The notes beneath the pieces are model-generated. The model did not search any database and had not been told where the DNA came from. It saw nothing but the letters and a program-made list of their open reading frames with translations. From Hyphomicrobiales bacterium (lineage in GTDB: Bacteria > Pseudomonadota > Alphaproteobacteria > Rhizobiales > Aestuariivirgaceae), in NCBI GenBank assembly GCA_023266715.1, contig JAHFPK010000086.1:1-9687 (forward strand): a stretch of 9,687 nt of DNA, in the 5' to 3' direction. Both the position numbers and the translations under genes were made by a program. Positions 6,185-9,687 of the stretch are shown piece after piece; position 1 is the stretch's first letter, and each line of letters begins with the position of its first letter.

Positions 6185-6955
6185 TCAGTTCTGACTGTTG
6201 GCCTTGTCACCGCTGATCAGATCAGCGACCGAGAGCCAGCGACAGCAGTCGAAGCCGCGGGTGACTGTGAAGAGGCCTCTCAGAAACGTCCAGGCTTCCG
6301 CGTCGTTGACCAAGTGGTGTGTAAGGATGCCGACTGGTTCGCCTGCTGGTGCTGCACGCCTGATGTGCAAGACCACGTCGCGCACGAGCGAGGCGTGATC
6401 GCGGCTGCGGCGCGATGCGCGCCAGTCGATCAGGTCGACGTGCGTATTGAAGACCGGGACCGGGGCGTCCGCGCGTACGGTTCCGTGGCACGACAGCGCC
6501 CGGTAGCCGAGTTCACGAAGGTGAGGCAGGATGCTGGCGCTGATCCGGTTCCACGGCGGCACCAGCATAGGCACGTGCCTGTCGCCGAATAACTCCGTCA
6601 TGCGAATGAGGGACACCGAGAGATCACTCAGGACGGCATCAAGCGGCCGATGATCGCCGAGCTCCTGTTTCTTCTGCGTCGCTGGCGCGTGGTTGTCATG
6701 CCTCCAGCCGTGGACGACCGGCGTAGCGTGCGAGGCATTCTGTAAAAACCGCGCCAATGCTGGGCTTGAACGTGCCGGAATGGCCGCCACGGCAATGGGG
6801 ACGGCGAAATCGCCGACGAGATCCACCAGCGTCTGGAGCGCTGCCGCAGGCATCACGGCGTCGTCGTCCCGCAGCCAGAGGCACACGTTGTCCTTCGCTT
6901 CTGCCCGCCGCGCGAGTTCGGCGCGGAGCGGCTGCCAGACGATGTCACTGGTCAT
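6185..6955 (-). CDS. NodB-like polysaccharide deacetylase family protein
   Basis: This 256-residue cytoplasmic protein (no signal peptide) keeps the motif order of the carbohydrate esterase 4/NodB family. WLRDDDAV (Asp30-32) supplies the base and metal aspartates. HGWRHDNH (His82, His86, His89) supplies the metal histidines. VPPWNRI (133-137) matches the motif-3 groove wall, and ILTHHLVND (His213/214) carries the catalytic histidine. Family members remove acetyl groups from N-acetyl sugars; the substrate here is unknown. The gene overlaps the glycosyltransferase gene by 11 bp and is the last of the operon, so it probably acts on the same glycan or lipid-linked sugar. The lack of a secretion signal suggests an intracellular precursor as substrate. 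The start is fixed by a strong Shine-Dalgarno site and the overlap. Confidence 0.88.
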   Translation of the reverse strand: MTSDIVWQPLRAELARRAEAKDNVCLWLRDDDAVMPAAALQTLVDLVGDFAVPIAVAAIPARSSPALARFLQNASHATPVVHGWRHDNHAPATQKKQELGDHRPLDAVLSDLSVSLIRMTELFGDRHVPMLVPPWNRISASILPHLRELGYRALSCHGTVRADAPVPVFNTHVDLIDWRASRRSRDHASLVRDVVLHIRRAAPAGEPVGILTHHLVNDAEAWTFLRGLFTVTRGFDCCRWLSVADLISGDKANSQN

Positions 6956-8048
6956 GCCACCTCCTGGCCATTGCCCGCTCGAGAGCGCGGTCCAGAGTTA
7001 CCGCAGCGCGGTGCAGTGTTCGCTCGCTGTTGACAAACGCGTGCGCGGCTCTGGCCATGCGCTGTCGGTCAGCATCATATGTAAGCAACCGTCGCACCGC
7101 CTGTGCAAATGCGCCGACATCTCCCGGCGACGTCAGGATGCCCGTCACGCCATGCTGGACAACCTCGGGCACACCCGCGGTTTCCTGCGCAACCACAGGA
7201 AGACCCACCCCCTGTGCCTCGAGATAGGCCAATCCGTAAGCCTCTCCATATCCCGGCCAAACATAGATACCGCCCTTTTGAAGAATGCCTGACACTTGAT
7301 CAGGCACAACCTGCCCCAGCCATTCAATGCGGTCTGCAGGGATCGTGCCAAACAATTGTACAACTGTTTCACGCATATTGCCATCGCCCACAACAGACAG
7401 GATCCAGGGCAAATCAAGAATGAGCGGCAGCGCCTCGGCCAGCATTCGGAACGACTCAAATTTGTCACCCTTTCGCATCATGGCAACCGTCACCAGCCGA
7501 TTAGGTGCGTCCCGGCAAGGTGAGTCCGCCAAAGCCGACGTGTCAATAAAGGGCGCCAGCATCTCCAGCTTGGCCTGCGGCGCAATGGCTGCAAGACCGG
7601 CCCGGTCACGTTGTGTGAAGCAGAAATTGACGTCGGCCAAAGTCACCGCGGCGACAACCAGCGCCTGGCTTTTTGACCAGACACCGGTGTTCCTGCGGGC
7701 TGAATGTGACGCTTCAGCTGTTGCGTAGGGAATGTGAAATTGCGCGGCAAGAGCCGGTCCAACCAGGTCCGGGGCTTTGTAATAGGGATGATAGGTAAAC
7801 CAGAAATCCGGCGTCCCGGTCTGCTGCCACAACGCCGATAGTCGGCGCAGTTCAATACGCGATTGTGCCTCGATATCGTCCAATGTCGCTGGCGTCGGCT
7901 CGGGGATTAAACTGCGTAGGTGGGACGCAATATCCACAACGTGCCCCGCGTGTGTCAGGGCCGCAACCAAAAGCTTGGCCATTTGCCGGTCACCAGACGG
8001 CACGGGATGATCGGGATGCTTCAGCGGAGCATAGAATGCAATCTTCAT
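6945..8048 (-). CDS. GT-B glycosyltransferase, family 4
   Basis: This 367-residue protein has the two-domain GT-B layout. The N-terminal Rossmann domain starts MKIAFYAPLKHPDHPVPSGD with the glycine/serine acceptor loop typical of family 4 and its HAGHVVDIAS strand. The C-terminal domain starts near 185 (LVTVAMMRKGDKF) and carries ILSVVGDG (216-223) and the nucleotide-sugar site EAYGLAYLE (Glu269 and Glu277, the EX7E motif), followed by GLPVVAQETAGVPEVV. Such enzymes transfer a sugar from a nucleotide donor with retention of configuration. Donor and acceptor cannot be told. It starts 39 bp after DUF3095 and overlaps the deacetylase, so a shared glycan pathway is likely. Surface polysaccharide or glycolipid modification is the best guess. 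No obvious Shine-Dalgarno site precedes its ATG, so it may be translationally coupled. Confidence 0.92.
   Translation of the reverse strand: MKIAFYAPLKHPDHPVPSGDRQMAKLLVAALTHAGHVVDIASHLRSLIPEPTPATLDDIEAQSRIELRRLSALWQQTGTPDFWFTYHPYYKAPDLVGPALAAQFHIPYATAEASHSARRNTGVWSKSQALVVAAVTLADVNFCFTQRDRAGLAAIAPQAKLEMLAPFIDTSALADSPCRDAPNRLVTVAMMRKGDKFESFRMLAEALPLILDLPWILSVVGDGNMRETVVQLFGTIPADRIEWLGQVVPDQVSGILQKGGIYVWPGYGEAYGLAYLEAQGVGLPVVAQETAGVPEVVQHGVTGILTSPGDVGAFAQAVRRLLTYDADRQRMARAAHAFVNSERTLHRAAVTLDRALERAMARRWHDQ
6959..6965 (-). promoter_or_regulatory. Strong ribosome binding site of the deacetylase gene
   Basis: AGGAGGT lies 3 bp before the deacetylase ATG at 6955, inside the last codons of the glycosyltransferase. 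It is the best Shine-Dalgarno site in the window and supports the overlapping start. Confidence 0.7.
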
Positions 8049-8087
8049 TATGCTAACGGCACGGCTTGTCGGCTCGGATTCTTCAAT

Positions 8088-9233
8088 TCAGACTCCCGCC
8101 TTCGCCTTGAGCTGGCTTGCGGCCATGGCATAGCCCCCGGACGCACCGTCGACAAAATGCATGTGATCGCGCGTGAGCACCGATGGCACGATGCACGTCA
8201 TGAGGGCCGAACTTTGCCGGTGTATGCCAAACATGCAAACCCCGGTGCGGCTGGCTGCCTCCAGCCGCTCTTCAATCTGCATGGATTGGGAAGCGCTCAG
8301 ATCAACGGTCATCTTTAATCCGTCGTCAAACTTTCTGAAATCTGAGTTCTGCGCCACGTCACGACGATAGAGGCGCGCGTCAAAGCCTTTCACTTTGAGG
8401 TTCAGCCCATTCAATATGACGATCAACAGGCATTCCCAAAGTATGCCCAGCTTGCGCCTGAAACGGTGCGTCCCGTCTGTGCTGATCCGTGCTTCATAGT
8501 CTGCACCGGCAGTTGATATTGACACGGCAGGTCCCTCCGCCGGAACGGGATGACCACCTCTGTCCTGCGTTCCCGTGAGCCGCAGGATGTCCGAAACAAG
8601 CGTCTCGAATTCTGCGCCTGCGGCGTTCGGGCCCGGAACTGCGATCATGGAGAGAATTTCACCGTGACGCGCCTCGATGGGGCTCCAGCGGCAAGACAAA
8701 CCGGTAAGATCTGGTCGGGTGCCAGGCGGAGCAGGCTTGACAGTGTAGCGCCCTGCCTTCATTTCCTGTTCCGCCCAGCTTGCACCGCCACCAGAAAACA
8801 TGGCAAAAAATGCATCGGCTCCGACCTGAAACCTGGCCAAACGGACATCGTAACCGTTAGCTCTGATGTCCCGCACTGGAACAATTGCCGTGCGAAGGGT
8901 CAATTGCAGTTCTTCAGCGACCAGCGTTTGCACGGCAGCAAGCGCCGCGCGGGTTTTCATTTCTGCGGACCCTGGCACAGCCACAATCGCGCCATCCCCG
9001 CCGAAGACAAATGGCACGTCTTTATGGCCCAGGGCGTTGAGAATTGCGGCAATGACACTTGCGCCTGCCATATTGACTGCCTTGTAGCTGCCGGCCTGAA
9101 TCGTCTTGGTTGATCCGACAATATCAGAAGTTGCCAGCAGCCAACTATCCGGCAGGGACCTGTAATAACTGGGATCAACAACCCCCTCAAACTGCGTGAG
9201 GATGGGGAGGCTTTCGAAGAATTTGTCGTTCAC
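8088..9233 (-). CDS. DUF3095 protein with class III cyclase-like core
   Basis: This 381-residue cytoplasmic protein matches DUF3095 along its whole length (PILTQFEGVVDPSYY at the start; FRKFDDGLKMTVD and HFVDGASGGYAMAA near the end). The N-terminal half resembles a class III nucleotide cyclase core. ATSDIVGSTK (Asp37) corresponds to the FADIxGFT strand and FVFGGDGAIVAV (Asp80) to the xxGDxxxA hairpin. These hold the two metal-binding aspartates, and their spacing of 43 residues is close to the 44 of mammalian cyclases. In the equivalent C-terminal strand (FSGGGASWAEQEMK, 146-159) I cannot find the Asn-x3-Arg transition-state pair, so activity may be lost or changed. The biochemical role of DUF3095 is, to my knowledge, undefined. 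The start is GTG at 9233. It lies directly downstream of a true cyclase gene and upstream of the glycosyltransferase. Confidence 0.9.
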   Translation of the reverse strand: MNDKFFESLPILTQFEGVVDPSYYRSLPDSWLLATSDIVGSTKTIQAGSYKAVNMAGASVIAAILNALGHKDVPFVFGGDGAIVAVPGSAEMKTRAALAAVQTLVAEELQLTLRTAIVPVRDIRANGYDVRLARFQVGADAFFAMFSGGGASWAEQEMKAGRYTVKPAPPGTRPDLTGLSCRWSPIEARHGEILSMIAVPGPNAAGAEFETLVSDILRLTGTQDRGGHPVPAEGPAVSISTAGADYEARISTDGTHRFRRKLGILWECLLIVILNGLNLKVKGFDARLYRRDVAQNSDFRKFDDGLKMTVDLSASQSMQIEERLEAASRTGVCMFGIHRQSSALMTCIVPSVLTRDHMHFVDGASGGYAMAASQLKAKAGV

Positions 9234-9315
9234 ATCTTTATTCCCGGAGGTTCATCCGCATTCATGTTTATCGCAAAGCCGAATGGCAGCGTCAAACCCG
9301 GCAGTTTCCCCGTTA

Positions 9316-9687
9316 TCAGTTGGCTCTCACGTCAGGCGGTTTCTGCGATTGGCGATGCAAAATGATCAGTTGCTCCGCATCTGACAAAGGCGGATTGACA
9401 GGCGCTGTTACGTCAATTGCGCCCAAGGGCGCGCTTTGCGGAAATCTTGGTGTAAGCACGTTCATCGAACGCGTAATCCCGCGCAAAGTTTCTGCGCCGA
9501 GCAGAGTCCAGTCTGTATCGCAATAGTTGGCAAACGCGTCACTGGCGATGATTTGCACCGGATATTTTTTTGTGAGGGACTCGACCCGCTGAACTTCATT
9601 CGCGGCCGCACCGAAAACTGAAAACGTCATTCGATCAATCAATCCGACGTTGCCAAACATGACGTTTCCGATATGCAGGCCTATGCC
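9316..9687 (-). CDS. Class III adenylate/guanylate cyclase, C-terminal end only
   Basis: The frame is open from the window edge to TGA at 9316, showing the last 123 residues. They begin with GIGLHIGNVMFGNVG, the last conserved strand and turn of a class III cyclase catalytic domain. Then comes DRMTFSVFGAAANEVQRVES, where Asn30 and Arg34 of the visible part are the transition-state-stabilising pair (Asn-x3-Arg). The remaining 90 residues cover the final helix and strand (IIASDAFANYC, LLGAETLRGI) and a short tail. In rhizobial relatives the stretch before the Asn usually reads RLDFTVIGPAVN; here the Thr at the base-contacting position is Ser. The metal-binding aspartates and any N-terminal sensor lie outside the window. 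It makes cAMP or cGMP by family; the base preference is not certain. It is the first visible gene of the right-hand operon, 82 bp before DUF3095. Confidence 0.9.
   Translation of the reverse strand, partial: GIGLHIGNVMFGNVGLIDRMTFSVFGAAANEVQRVESLTKKYPVQIIASDAFANYCDTDWTLLGAETLRGITRSMNVLTPRFPQSAPLGAIDVTAPVNPPLSDAEQLIILHRQSQKPPDVRAN

Noticed and set aside
9234..9315. A short open frame in the cyclase-DUF3095 gap whose TGA overlaps the GTG start of DUF3095 (ATGTGA).
   Set aside because: An open frame of this length is expected by chance, there is no good ribosome site, and no peptide family is recognised.
1..9687. CRISPR arrays, tRNA or rRNA genes.
   Set aside because: No regularly spaced repeats and no tRNA- or rRNA-like conserved stretches were seen on either strand.

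Overview
The window reads as chromosomal DNA of an alphaproteobacterium, most likely of the Hyphomicrobiales (Rhizobiales). GC content is moderately high. The response regulator/sensor kinase pair resembles rhizobial FeuP/FeuQ, and the adenylate/guanylate cyclase families, the DUF3095 protein and the cyclase-TPR relic are all types common in that group. Every confidently called intact gene lies on the minus strand, so transcription runs from right to left.

Right block (about 9687 to 6185): the C-terminal end of a class III nucleotide cyclase (cut by the window edge), then a DUF3095 protein, a GT-B family 4 glycosyltransferase and a NodB-like polysaccharide deacetylase. Spacing is tight (82 bp, 39 bp, then an 11-bp overlap), so this looks like one operon. 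It pairs nucleotide-cyclase-type proteins with two enzymes for a cell-surface or exported glycan. The N-terminal half of DUF3095 itself looks like a class III cyclase core that keeps both metal-binding aspartates.

Middle (about 6184 to 5335): some 850 bp without a large intact gene. It holds a plus-strand relic of a cyclase/TPR-type protein, a segment that looks like a decayed insertion-sequence end, two small candidate ORFs on the minus strand, a 10-bp direct repeat and the AT-rich upstream region of the next operon.

Centre-left (5334 to 2933): a small secreted PepSY-like protein, an OmpR-family response regulator and a PhoQ/FeuQ-like sensor kinase, arranged like rhizobial feuN-feuP-feuQ.

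Left block (2880 to 1): a membrane protein with three helices and a cyclic-nucleotide-binding domain (Popeye-like layout), a secreted FecR-domain protein, and the extracytoplasmic CHASE2 sensor part of a protein that leaves the window and is most likely an adenylate/guanylate cyclase. Together they could form a self-contained module: envelope input (FecR/CHASE2), cyclic nucleotide output, membrane-bound receptor. The whole window is unusually rich in cyclic-nucleotide signalling genes: two partial cyclases, one cyclase-like DUF3095, one cyclase-associated relic and one cyclic-nucleotide receptor.
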